Part shown: positions 39,371-50,600 of the stretch, in pieces | Numbering within the stretch: position 1 is the first letter of the stretch | Layout of the letters: every line of letters begins with the position of its first letter | Assembly (NCBI GenBank): GCA_964036315.1 | Contig: CAXIWW010000817.1 | Location: 2,205,501 to 2,269,500 of the forward strand | Source: Acanthosepion esculentum | Taxonomy: Eukaryota; Mollusca; Cephalopoda; Sepiida; Sepiidae | Direction: 5' to 3' | Length of the DNA stretch: 64,000 nucleotides | Notes under the pieces: model-generated | Told to the model about the DNA's origin: nothing | Databases searched by the model: none | The model's input: only the letters and a program-made list of their open reading frames with translations | Program-made: the position numbers and the translations under genes

Positions 39371-39380
39371 CCTGGGTGGC

Positions 39381-39396
39381 GGGTCGTCTGTGTCGA
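39381..39396. other. D-to-C junction (C reversed)
   Basis: D text GGGTCGTCTG runs into C text TGTCGAAAAAACTTTTG. The word GTGTCG of C overlaps the D word TCGTCTGTGT by a few bases, so the exact switch is uncertain by about 3-5 bases. C starts here at a different point of its unit from where the left C array ends. Confidence 0.85.
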
Positions 39397-41416
39397 AAAA
39401 ACTTTTGTAATTATGGATAAGGCAAGAAATTTCCGACAATTGGACACCAATATTTTGTGGATTCTATAAAAAGGAAAAATTAGAAATGCAGTCTTATTGT
39501 GCACACTGGAATTCGGACGCTGTAAATTGTCAGACGACATAACGCGCACATGGTGACAGCTGTACTTTTTACTATCTGAGCAAATGAAATATCACTGTAT
39601 ACACAGACAAATCAAATAATTGCACACAATTTGATACCCATTTTGAAAATATTTCTTTTACTGGAAAAAAGTTATAAACAAGTGAAATATGACTGATTTC
39701 CCAGTTTAGGGCCGCGTGACAATTTCCGCAAATGAGCTAACACAAGTCCCCATACGGTTGAATTTCGCCTCGACTCTATTCAACGTGTCGAAAAACTTTT
39801 GTAATTATGGATAAGGTAAGAAATTCTCGACAATTGGACGCCAATATTTTGTGGATTCGATAGAAAGGAAAAATTAGAAATGCAGTCTTATTGTGCACAC
39901 TGGAATTCGGACGCTGTAAATTGTCAGACGACATACGGCGCACATGGTGAAAGCTGTCCTTTTTACTATCTGAGCAAATGAAAAATCCCTGTAAACATAG
40001 ACAAATCAAATAATTGTACACAATTTTATACCCATTTTGAAAATATTTCTTTTACTGGAAAAAAGTTATAAACAAATGAAATATGACTGATTTCCCAGTT
40101 TAGGGCCGCATGACAATTTCCCCATATAAGCTAACACAAGTCCCCAAACCGTAGAATTTCGCCTCGACTCTATTCAACGTGTCGAAAAACTTTTGTAATT
40201 ATGGATAAGGTAAGAAATTCCCGACAATTGGACACCAATATTTTGTGGATTCGATAAAATGGAAAAATTAGAAATGCAGTCTTATTGTGCACACTGGAAT
40301 TCGGACGCTGTAAATTGTCTGACGACTTACCGCGCACATGCTGAAAGCTGTACTTTTTACTATCTGTGTAAATGAAAAATCCCTGTATACATAGACAAAT
40401 CACATAATTGCACACAATTTGATACCCATTTTGAAAATAATTCTTTTACTGGAAAAAGTTTATAAATAAGTGAAATATGACTGATTTCCCAGTTTAGTGA
40501 CGCATGAAAATTTGCGCAAATGAGATGACACAAGTCCCCATACCGTTGAATTTGGCCTCGAATCTATACAAAGTGTCGAAAAAACTTTTGTAATGATGGA
40601 TAAGGCAAGAAATTCACGACAATTTGACAATAATATTTTGTGTATTCGATAAAATGAAAAATTAGAAATGCAGTCTTAGTTTTCAGACTGGAATTCGTAC
40701 GCTGTAAATTGTCAGACGACCTACCGCGCACATGGTGAAAGCTGTACTTTTTAAAATCTGACCAAATGAAAAATCTCTGTATATATAGATAAATCAAATA
40801 ATTGCACACAATTTGATATCCATTTTGAAAATATTTCTTTTACTTGAAAAAAGTTATAAACAAGTGAAATGTGACTTATTTCCCAGTTTAAGGCCGCATG
40901 ACAATTTCCACAAATGAGCTAACACAAGTCCCCATAACGTTGAATTTCGCCTCGACTCTATTCAAGGTGTCGAAAAAACTTTTGTAATTATGGCTAAGGC
41001 AAGAAATTCCCGACAATTGGACACCAATATTTTGTGGATTCTATAAAAAGGAAAAATGAGAAATGCAGTCTTATTGTGCACTCTGGAATTCGGGCGCTGT
41101 AAATTGTCAGACGACATACCGCGCACGTGGGGAAAGCTGTACTTTTTACTATCTGACCAAATGAAAAATCCATGTAAACATAGACAAATCAAATAATTGC
41201 ACACAATTTGATACCCATTTTGAAAATATTTCTTTAATGGAAAAGGTTATAAACATGTGAAATATGACTGATTTCCCTGTTTAGGGATTCATAACAATTT
41301 CCGTAAATGAGCTAACACAAGCCCCATACCGTTGAATTTCGGCTCCACTCTATTCAAGGTGTCGAAAAACGTTTGAACTTATGGATAAGGTAAGAAATTC
41401 CCGACAATTGGACACC
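39390..41416 (-). repeat. Satellite C array 2, reverse
   Basis: Five full units plus 58 bp, in reverse complement relative to array 1. The word GTGTCGAAAAA starts at 39390, 39785, 40179, 40573, 40967 and 41359, giving spacings of 395, 394, 394, 394 and 392 bp. These are the best-preserved copies for a consensus. Open frames of about 80 codons recur once per unit on the minus strand (for example 39776-40021, 40170-40415, 40564-40809 and 40962-41204), but the fourth is frameshifted. A repeat-derived frame explains them without a gene. Confidence 0.95.
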
Positions 41417-41430
41417 TACAGATCAGAGGC
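41395..41430. other. C-to-B junction, right copy (mirror of 11.89 kb)
   Basis: C text GAAATTCCCGACAATTGG, then ACACC, passes into B text TACAGATCAGAGGCCATG. Read on the minus strand it gives CTCTGATCTGTAGGTGTCC and then AATTGTCGGGAATTTC, matching the left junction base for base except for single substitutions. Confidence 0.92.
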
Positions 41431-44400
41431 CATGCTGCTGGGGGTAGTCTAACATCTTACATTAGACGCTCAAATATGGACGGGAAACCAACAGATCAGA
41501 GGCCATGCTGCTGGACGTAGTTTATCTTTTTACATTAGACGCTCAAGTATGCAACAGAAACCAACAGATCAGAAACAGGGCTGCTGGACGTAGTGTATCA
41601 TCTTACACAAGACGCTCAAATATGGACCGGAAGCTAACAGGTCAGAGGCCATGCTGCTGGACGTAGTCTAATATCTTTCATTAGACGCTCAAATATGGAC
41701 CGGAATCCAACAGGTCAGAGGCCATGCTGCTGGACGTAGTTTATCTTTTTACGTTAAACGCTCAAATATGCACCAGAAACCAAGAGATCAGAAACAGGGC
41801 TCCTTTACGTAGTATATCATCTTAAACAAGACGCTCAAATATGGACCGGAAGCCAACAGGTCAGAGGCTATGCTGCTGGACGTAGTCTAAAATCTTATAT
41901 TAGACGCTCAAATATGGACAAGAAACCAACAGATCAGAGGCCATGCTGCTGGACGTAGTTTATCTTTTTACATTAGACGCTCAAATATGCACAAGAAACC
42001 AAGAGATCAGAAACAGGGCAGCTGGACCTAGTGTATCATCTTACACAAGACGCTCAAATATGGACCGGAAGCCAACAGGTCAGAGGCCATGCTGCTGGTT
42101 GTAGTCTAAAATCTTATATTAGACGCACAAATATGGACCGGAATCCAACAGATCATAGGCCATGCTGCGAGACGTAGTTTATGTTTTTACATTAGACGCT
42201 CAAATATGCACCAGAAACCAAGAGATCAGAAGCAGGGCTGCTGGACGTAGTGTATCATCTTACACAAGACGCTCAGATATGGACCTGAAGCCAACAGGTC
42301 AGAGGCAATGCGGCTGGACGTAGTCTAAAATCTTACATTGGACGCTCAAATATGGACCGGAATCCAACAGATCAGAGGCCATGCTGCTGGACGTAGTTTA
42401 TCTTTTTACATTAGACGCTCAAATATTGATAAAAAAACAAGAGATCAGTATCATGGCTGCTGGACGTAGTGTATCATCTTACACAAGACGGTCAAATATT
42501 GACCGGAAGCCAAGAGGTCAGAGGCCATGCTGCTGGGCGTAGTCTAACATCTTACATTAGACGCTCAAATATGGACCGGAATCCAACAGATCAGAGGCCA
42601 TGCTGCTGGACGTAGTTTATCTTTTTATATTAGACGCTCAAATATGCACCAGAAACCAACAGATCAGAAGCAGGGCTGCTGGACGTAGTGTATCATCTTA
42701 CACAAGACGCTAAAATATCGACCGAAAAACATACAGGTCAGAGGCCATGCTGCTGGACGTAGTCTAAAATCTTATATTAGACGCTCAAATATGGACCGGA
42801 AACCAACAGATCAGAGGCCATGCTGCTGGACGTAGTATATCTTTTTACATTTGACGCTCAAATATGCACAAGAATCCAAGATATCAGAAACAGGGCTGCT
42901 GGACGTATTGTATCATCTTACAAAAGACTCTCAAATATGGACCGGAAGCCAACAGGTCAGAGGCTATGCTGCTGCACGTAGTCTAAAATCTTATATTAGA
43001 CGCTCAAATATGACCGGAAACCAACAGATCAGAGGCCATGCTGCTGCACGTAGTATATCTATTTACATTAGACGCTCAAATAGGCACAAGATACCAAGAG
43101 ATCAGAAACAGGGCTGCTGGACGTAGTGTATAATCTTACACAAGACGCTCAAATATGGACCTGAAGCCAACAGCTCAGAGGCCATGCTGCTAGGCGTAGT
43201 CTAAAATCTTATATTAGACGCTCAAATATGGACCGGAAACCAACAGATCAGAGGCCATGCTGCTGTACGTAGCTTATCTTTTTACATTAGACGCTCAAAT
43301 ATGCACCAGAAACCAACAGATCAGAATCATGGCTGCTGGACGTAGTGTATCATCTTACACAAGACGCTCAAATATGGAAGGGAAGCCAAGAGGTCAGAGG
43401 CCATGCTGCTGGGCGTAGTCTAAAATCTTACATTAGAGGCTCAAATATTGACCGGAAACCAACAGATCAGAGGCCATGCTGCTGGACGTAGTTTATCTTT
43501 TACATTAGACGGTCAAATATGCACCAGAAACCAAGAGATCAGAAACAGGGCTGCTGGACGTAGTGTATCATCTTACCCTAGACGCTCAAATATGGACCGG
43601 AAACCAACAGGTCAGAGTCCATGCTGCTGGTCGTAGTCTAAAATCTTACATTAGAGGCTCAAATATGGACGGTAAACCAACAGATCAGAGGCCATGCTGT
43701 TGGACGTAGTATATCTTTTTACATTATACGTTCAAATATGCACAAGATACCTAGAGATCAGAAACAGGGCTGCTGGACGTAGTGTATCATCTTACACAAG
43801 ACGCTCAAATACGGACCTGAAGCCAACGGGTCAGAGGTAATGCGGCTGGACGTAGTCTAAAATCTTACATTGGACGCTCAAATATGGACCGGAATCCAAC
43901 AGATCAGAGGCAATGCTGCTGGACATGGTTTATCTTTTTACATTAGACGCTCAAATATGCATCAGAAACAAGAGATCAGAAACAGGGCTGCTGGACGTAC
44001 TGTATCATCTTACACAAGACGGTCAAATATTGACCGGAAGCCAAGAGGTCAGAGGCCATGCTGCTTGGCGTAGTCTAATATCTTACATTAGACGCTCAAA
44101 TATGGACCGGAATCCAACAGATCAGAGGCCATGCTGCTGGACGTAGTATATCTTTTACATTAGACGGTCAAATATGCACCAGAAACCAAGAGATCAGAAA
44201 CAGGGCTGCTGGACGTAGTGTATCATCTTACACAAGACGCTCAGATATGGTCCGGAAGCCAACAGGTCAGAGGCCATGCTGCTGGACGTAGTCTAAAATC
44301 TTACATTAGACGCTCAAATATGGACCGGAAACCAACAGATCAACGGCCATGCAGCTGGACGTAGTTTATCTTTTTACATTAGACGCTCAAATATGCACCA

Positions 44401-44621
44401 GAAACCAAGAGATCAGAAACAGGGCTGCTGGACGTAGTGTATCATCTTACACAAGACGCTCAAATATGGACCGGAAGCCAACAGGTCAGAGGCCATGCTG
44501 CTGGGCGTAGTTTAAAATCTTACATTAGACGCACAAATATGGACCGGAAACCAACAGAACAGAGGCCATGCTGCTGGACGTAGTTTATCTTTTTTACATT
44601 AGACGCTCAAATATGCACCAG
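41417..44621 (-). repeat. Satellite B array 2, reverse
   Basis: About 3.2 kb, or about 44 monomers (nearly 15 trimers), in reverse complement. It is recognised by GATCAGAGGCCATGCTGCTG, GACGTAGTTTATCTTTTTAC, GTATCATCTTACACAAGACG and CAAATATGGACCGGAA. All three monomer types are present in the same trimer order as array 1 when read on the minus strand. Next to the C border the phase is m3, m1, junction, as in the left copy. Confidence 0.95.
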
Positions 44622-44645
44622 AAAAAGATATACTACGTCCAGCAG
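44571..44645. repeat. Inverted repeat at the B orientation switch
   Basis: The left arm (44571-44595, CTGCTGGACGTAGTTTATCT then TTTTT) pairs with the right arm (44622-44645, AAAAAGATATACTACGTCCA then GCAG). There is one substitution in the shared core and a spacer of about 26 bases (ACATTAGACGCTCAAATATG then CACCAG). The arms continue imperfectly for kilobases as reverse and forward B arrays. Strand switching occurs at a short A-run inside m3. Confidence 0.85.
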
Positions 44646-47600
44646 CATGGCCTTTGATCTGTTGGTTTCCGGTCCATATTTGAGCGTCTAATATAAGATT
44701 TTAGACTACGTCCAGCAGCATAGCCTCTGACCTGTTGCCTTCCGGTCCATATTTGAGCGTCTTGTGTAATATGACACACTACGTCCAGCAGCCCTGTCTC
44801 TGATCTCTTGGTTTCTGGTGCATATTTGAGCGTCTAATGTAAAAAGATAAACTACGTCCAGCAGCATGGCCTCTGATCTGTTGGTTTCCGATCCATATTT
44901 GAGCGTCTAATGTAAGATTTTAGACTACCTCCAGCAGCATGGCCTCTGACCTGTTGGCTTCCGATGCATATTTGAGCGTCTTGTGTAAGATGATACACTA
45001 CGTCCAGCAGCCATGATTCTGATCACTTGGTCTCTGCTGCATATTTGAGCGTTTAATGTAAAAAGATAATCTACGTCCAGCAGCATGGTCTCTGACCTGT
45101 TGGCTTCCGGTCCATATTTGAGCGTCTTGTGTAAGATGATACACTACGTCTAGCAGACCTGTTTCTGATCTCTTGCTTTCTGGTGCATATTTGAGCGTCT
45201 AATGTTAAAAGATAAAGTACGTCCAGCAGCATGGCCTCTGATCTGTTGGTTTAACGTCCATATTTGAGCGTCTAATGTAAGATTTTAGACTACGTCCAGC
45301 AGCATGGCCTCTGACCTGTAGGTTTCCGGTCGATATTTGAGCGTCTTGTGTAAGATGATACACTACGTCCAGCAGCTATGATTCTGATCTGTTGGTTTCT
45401 GGTGCATATTTGAGCGTCTAATATAAAAAGATAAACTACGTCCAGCAGCATGGCCTCTGATCTGTTGGTTTCCGGTCCATATTTGAGCGTCTAATTTAAG
45501 ATTTTAGACTACGTCCAGCCGCATTGGTTCTGAAATGTTGGCTTCAGGTCCATATTTGAGCGTCTTGTGTAAGATGATACACTACGTCCAGCAGCCCTGT
45601 TTCTGATCTCTTGGTTTCTGGTGCATATTTGACCGTTTAATGTAAAAGATAAACTACATCCAGCAGCATGGCCTCTGATCGGTTGGTTTCCGGTCCATAT
45701 CTGAGCGTGTAATATAAGATTTTAGACTACGTCCTGCAGCATGGCCTCTGACCTGTTGGCTTCCGGTCCATATTTGAGCGTCTTGTGTAAGATGATACAC
45801 TACGTCCAGCAGTCCTGTTTCTGATATATTGGTTTCTGGTGCATATTTGTGTGTGTAATGTAAAAAGATAATCTACGGCCAGCAGCATGGCCTCTGATCT
45901 GTTGGTTTCCGGTCCATATTTGTGCGTCTAATGTAAGATTTTATACTACGACCAGCAGCATGGCCTCTGACCTGTTGGCTTCCGGACTATATCTGAGCGT
46001 CTTGTGTAAGATGATACACTACGTCCAGCAGCCATGATTCTGATCTGTTGGTTTCTGGTGCCTATATGAGCGTCTAATGTAAAAAGATAAACTACGTCCA
46101 GCAGCATGGCCTCTGATCTGTTGGTTTCCGGACCATATTTGAGCGTCCAATGTGAGATTATAGACTACGTCCAGCCGCATTTCTTCTGACCTGTTGGCTT
46201 CAGGTCCATATTTGAGCGTCTTGTGTAAGATGATACACTACGTCCAACAGCCCTGTTTCTGATCTCTTGGTATCTTGTGCATATTTGAGCGTCTAATGAA
46301 AAGATATACTACGTCCAGCAGCATGGCCTCTGATCTGTTGGTTTCCGGTCCATATTTGAGCGTCTAATATAAGATTTTAGTCTACGTCGAGCAGCAGAGC
46401 ATCTGACCTGTTGGCTTCCGGTCCATATTTGAGCCTCTTGTGTAAGATGATACACTACGTCCAGCAGCCCTGTTTCTGATCTCTTGGTTTCTTGTGCATA
46501 TTTGAGCGTCTAATGTAAAAAGATAAACTACATCCAGCAGCATGGTCTCTGATCTGTTGATTTCCGGTCCATATTTGAGCGTCTAATGTAAGATTTTAGA
46601 CTACGCCCAGCAGCATGGCCTCTGAACTCTTGGTTTCCGGTCCGTATTTGAGCGTCTTGTGTATATGATACACAAAGTCCAGCAGCCCTGTTTCTGATCT
46701 CTTGGTTTCTGGTGCATATTTGAGCGTCTAATGTAAAAAGATAATCTACGTCCAGCAGCATAGCCTCTGATCTGTTGCTTTCCGGTTCATATTTGAGCGT
46801 CTAATGTAAGATTTTAGACTACGTCCAGCAGCATGGCCTCTGACCTGTTGGCTTCCGGACCATATCTGAGCGTCTTGTGTAAGATGATACACTACGTCTA
46901 GCAGCCATGATTCTGATCTGTTGGTTTCTGGTGCATATTTGAGCGTCTAATGTAAAAAGATAAATTACGGCCAGCAACATGGCCTCTGATCTGTTGGTTT
47001 CCCGACCATATTTGAGCGTCTAATGTAAGATATTAGACTACGTCCAGCCGCATTGCCTCTGACATGTTGGCTTCAGGTCCATATTTGAGCGTCTTGTGTA
47101 AGATGATACACTACGTCCAGCAGCCCTGTTTCTGATCTCTTGGTATCTTGTGCATATTTGAGCGTCTAATGTAAAAAGACATACTAGGCCCAGCAGCATG
47201 GCCTCTGATCGGTTGGTTTCCGGTCCATATTTGAGCGTCTTGTGTAAGATGATACACTACGTCCTGCAGCATGGCCTCTGATCTATTGGTTTCTGGTGCA
47301 TATTTGTGCGTGTAATGTAAAAAGATAATCTACGTCCAGCAGCATGGCCTCTGATCTGTTGGTTTCCGGTCCATATTTGTGCGTCTAATGTAATATTTTA
47401 AACTACGTCCAGCAGCATGGCCTCTGACCTGTTGGCTTCCGGTCCATATTTCAGCGTCTTGTGTAAGATGATACACTACGTCCAGCAGCCGTGATTCTTA
47501 TCTGTTAGCTTCTGGTGGATATTTGAGCCTCTAATTTAAAAAGATAAACTACGTCCTGCAGCATGGCCTCTGATCTGTTGGTTTCCGGTCCATATTTGAG

Positions 47601-50600
47601 CGTCTAATGTAAGATTTTAGACTACGTCCAGCCGCATTTCCTCTGACCTGTTGGCTTCAGGTCCATATTTGAGCGTCTTGTGTAAGATGATACACTACGT
47701 CCAGCAGCCCTGTTTCTGATCTCTTGGTTTCTGGTTTACATTTGAGCGTCTAATGTAAAAAGATAATCTACGTCCAGCAGCATGGCCTCTGATCTGTTGG
47801 TTTCCTGTTCATATTTCAGCGTCTAATGTAAGATTTTAGACTACGTCCAGCAGCATGGCCTCTGACCTGTTGGCTTCCGGTCCATATTTGAGCGTCTTCT
47901 GTAAGATGATACACTACGTCCAGCAGCCGTGATTCTGATCTGTTGGCTCCTGGTGGATATTTGAGCCTCTAATGTAAAAAGATAAACTACGTCCAGCAGC
48001 ATGGCCTCTGATCTGTTGGTTTCCGGTCCATATTTGAGCGTCTTGTGTAAGATGATACACAATGTCCAGCAGCCCTGTTTCTGATCTCTTGGATTCTGGT
48101 GCATATTTGAGCGTCTAATGTAAAAAGATAATCTACGTCCACCAGCATGGCCTCTGATCTGTTGGTTTCCTGTTCAGATTTGAGCGTCTAATGTAAGATT
48201 TTAGACTACGTCCAGCAGCATGGCCTCTGACCTGTTGGCTTCCGATCCATATTTGAGCGTCTTCTGTAAGATGATACACTACGTCCAGCAGACCTGTTTG
48301 TGATCACTTGTTTTCTGGTGCATATTTGAGCGTCTAATGTAAAAAGATAAACTACCTCCAGCAGCATGGCGTCGGATCTGTTGGTTTCCGGTTCATATTT
48401 GAGCGTCTAATGTAATATTTTAGACTACATCCAGCAGCATGGCCTCTGACCTGTTGGCTTCCGGTCCATATTTGAGCGTCTTGTGTAAGATGATACACTA
48501 CGTCCAGCAGCCCTGTTTCTGATCTCTTGGTTTCTGGTGCATATTTGACCGTCTAATGTAAAAGTTAATCTACGTCCAGCAGCATGGCCTCTGATCTGTT
48601 GGGTTCCGGACCATATTTGAGCGTCCAATGTAAGATTTTAGACTACGTCCAGCCGCATTGCCTCTGACCTGTTGGCTTCAGGTCCATATTTGAGCGTCTT
48701 GTGTAAGATGATACACTACGTCCAGCAGCCCTGCTTCTGATCTCTTGGTATCTTGTGCATATTTGAGCGTCTAATGTAAAAAGATATACTACGTCCAGCA
48801 GCATGGCCTCTGATCTGTTGGTTTCCGGTCCATATTTGAGCGTCTAATGTAAGATTTTAGACTACGCCCAGCAGCATGGCCTTTGACCTGTTGGCTTCCG
48901 GACCATATCTGAGCGTCTTGTGTAAGATGATACACTACGTCTGACAGCCATGATTCTGATCTGTTGGTTTCTGGTGCATATTTGAGCGTCTAATGTAAAA
49001 AGATAATCTACGTCCAGCAGCATGCCCTCTGATCTGTTGGTTTCCTGTTCATATTTCAGCGTCTAATGTAAGATTTTAGACTACGGCCAGCAGCATGGCC
49101 TCTGATCTGTTGGTTTCCCGACCATATTTGAACGTCTAATGTAAGATTTTAGACTACGTCCAGCCGCATTTCCTCTGACCTGTTGGCTTCAGGTCCATAT
49201 TTGAGCGTCTTGTGTAAGATGATACACTACGTCCAGCAGCCCTGTTTCTGATCTCTTGGTTTCTGGTTTATATTTGAGCGTCTAATGTAAAAAGATAATC
49301 TACGTCCAGCAGCATGGCCTCTGATCTGTTGGTTTCCTGTTCATATTTCAACGTCTAATGTAAGATTTTAGACTACGTCCAGCAGCATGGCATCTGACCT
49401 TTTGGCTACCGGTCCATATTTGAGCGTCTTCTGTAACATGATACACTACGTCCAGCAGCCGTGATTCTGATCTGTTGGCTCCTGGTGGATATTTGAGCCT
49501 CTAATGTAAAAAGATAAACTACGGCCAGCAGCATGGCCTCTGATCTGTTGGTTTCCGGTCCATATTTGAGCGTCTAATGTAATATTTTAGACTACGACCA
49601 GCAGCATGGCCTCTGACCTGTTGGCTTCCGGTCCATATTTGAGCGTCTTGTGTAAGATGATACACTACGTCCAGCAGCCCTGTTTCTGTTCTCTTGGTTT
49701 CAGGTGCATATTTGACCGTCTAATGTAAAAGATAAACTACAACCAGCAGCATGGCCCTGATCTGTTGGTTTCCGGTCCATATTTGAGCCTCTCATGTAAG
49801 ATTTTAGACTACGACCAGCAGCATGGCCTCTGACCTCTTGGATTCCGGTCCATATTTGAGCCTCTTGTGTAAAATTATACACTACGTCCAGCAGCCCTGA
49901 TTCAGATCTCTTGGTTTCTGGTGAATATTTGAGCGTCTAATGTAAAAAGATATACTACGTCCAGCAGTATGGCCTCTGACCTGTTGGTTTCCGGTCCATA
50001 TTTGAGCGTCTAATGTAAGATTTTAGACTACGTCCAGCAGCATGGCATCTGACCTGTCGGCTTCCGGACTATATCTGAGCGTCTTGTGTAAGATGATACA
50101 CTACGTCTAGCAGCCATGATTCTGATCTGTTGGTTTCTGGTGCATATTTGAGCGTCTAATGTAAAAAGATAAAATACGTACAGCAGCATGGCGTCTGATC
50201 TGTTGGTTTCCGGTCCATATTTGAGCGTCTAATGTAAGATTTTAGACTACGTCCAGCAGCATGGCCTCTGAACTCTTGGTTTCCGGTCCGTGTTTGAGCG
50301 TCTTGTTTATATGATACACAAAGTCCAGCAGCCCTGTTTCTGAACTCTTGGTTTCTGGTGAATATTTGAGCGTCTAATGTAAGATTTTTGACTACGTCCA
50401 GCAGCATGGCCTCTGACCTGTTGGCTTCCGGTCCATATTTGAGCGTCTTCTGTAAGATGATACACTACGTCCAGCAGCCATGATTCTGATCTTTTGGTTT
50501 CTGGTGTATATTTGAGCGTCTAATGTAAAAAGATAAACTACGTCCAACAGCATGGCCTCTGATCGGTTGGTTTCCGGTCCATATTTGAGCGTCTAATATA

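Larger units (their letters stand above)
17297..39389 (+). repeat. Satellite D array: G-rich minisatellite of 31- and 42-bp units
   Basis: About 22 kb in one orientation. The short unit (31 bp) contains GGGACTGGGGGTCG, TCTGCGTGGGACTTTCT. The long unit (42 bp) has the same ends but an extra 11 bases, giving GGGACTGTCTCCTGGGTGGG before TCGTCTGCGT. A variant with GGATATCTAGG is one base shorter. By count on the consensus, G is 14/31 and 18/42 while A is 2 per unit, so the plus strand is strongly G+T rich. Each unit has two CpGs (TCGTCTGCGT). The consensus contains no TAA, TAG or TGA on either strand in any frame, which explains open frames of up to nearly 800 codons in several overlapping frames. 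I regard none as a gene. There are many internal duplications; the main ones are listed separately. Confidence 0.94.

Noticed and set aside
17297..39389. Telomeric or subtelomeric repeat
   Set aside because: D is G-rich, but the TTAGGG or TTTAGGG type of repeat is absent and its units are 31 or 42 bp.
17297..39389. Hypervariable minisatellite with the classical GGGCAGGA-type core or a PRDM9 hotspot motif
   Set aside because: The words CTCCTGGGTGGGG and CCCCACCCAGGAG are only loosely similar to these motifs, with no exact match.
17250..39469. Very long open reading frames on both strands in D (up to nearly 800 codons, for example 17250-19628 minus and 29379-31703 plus)
   Set aside because: The 31- and 42-bp consensus units contain no stop codon in any of six frames, so overlapping long frames are expected by chance. 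Frames overlap each other on both strands, and the predicted proteins are low-complexity text that shifts frame at each 31-bp unit.
39776..41204. An 80-codon frame repeated once in each C unit
   Set aside because: It is frameshifted in the fourth right copy, is absent or altered in the left array, and has no recognisable domain. It could be a fossil of a coding sequence, but the evidence is too thin.
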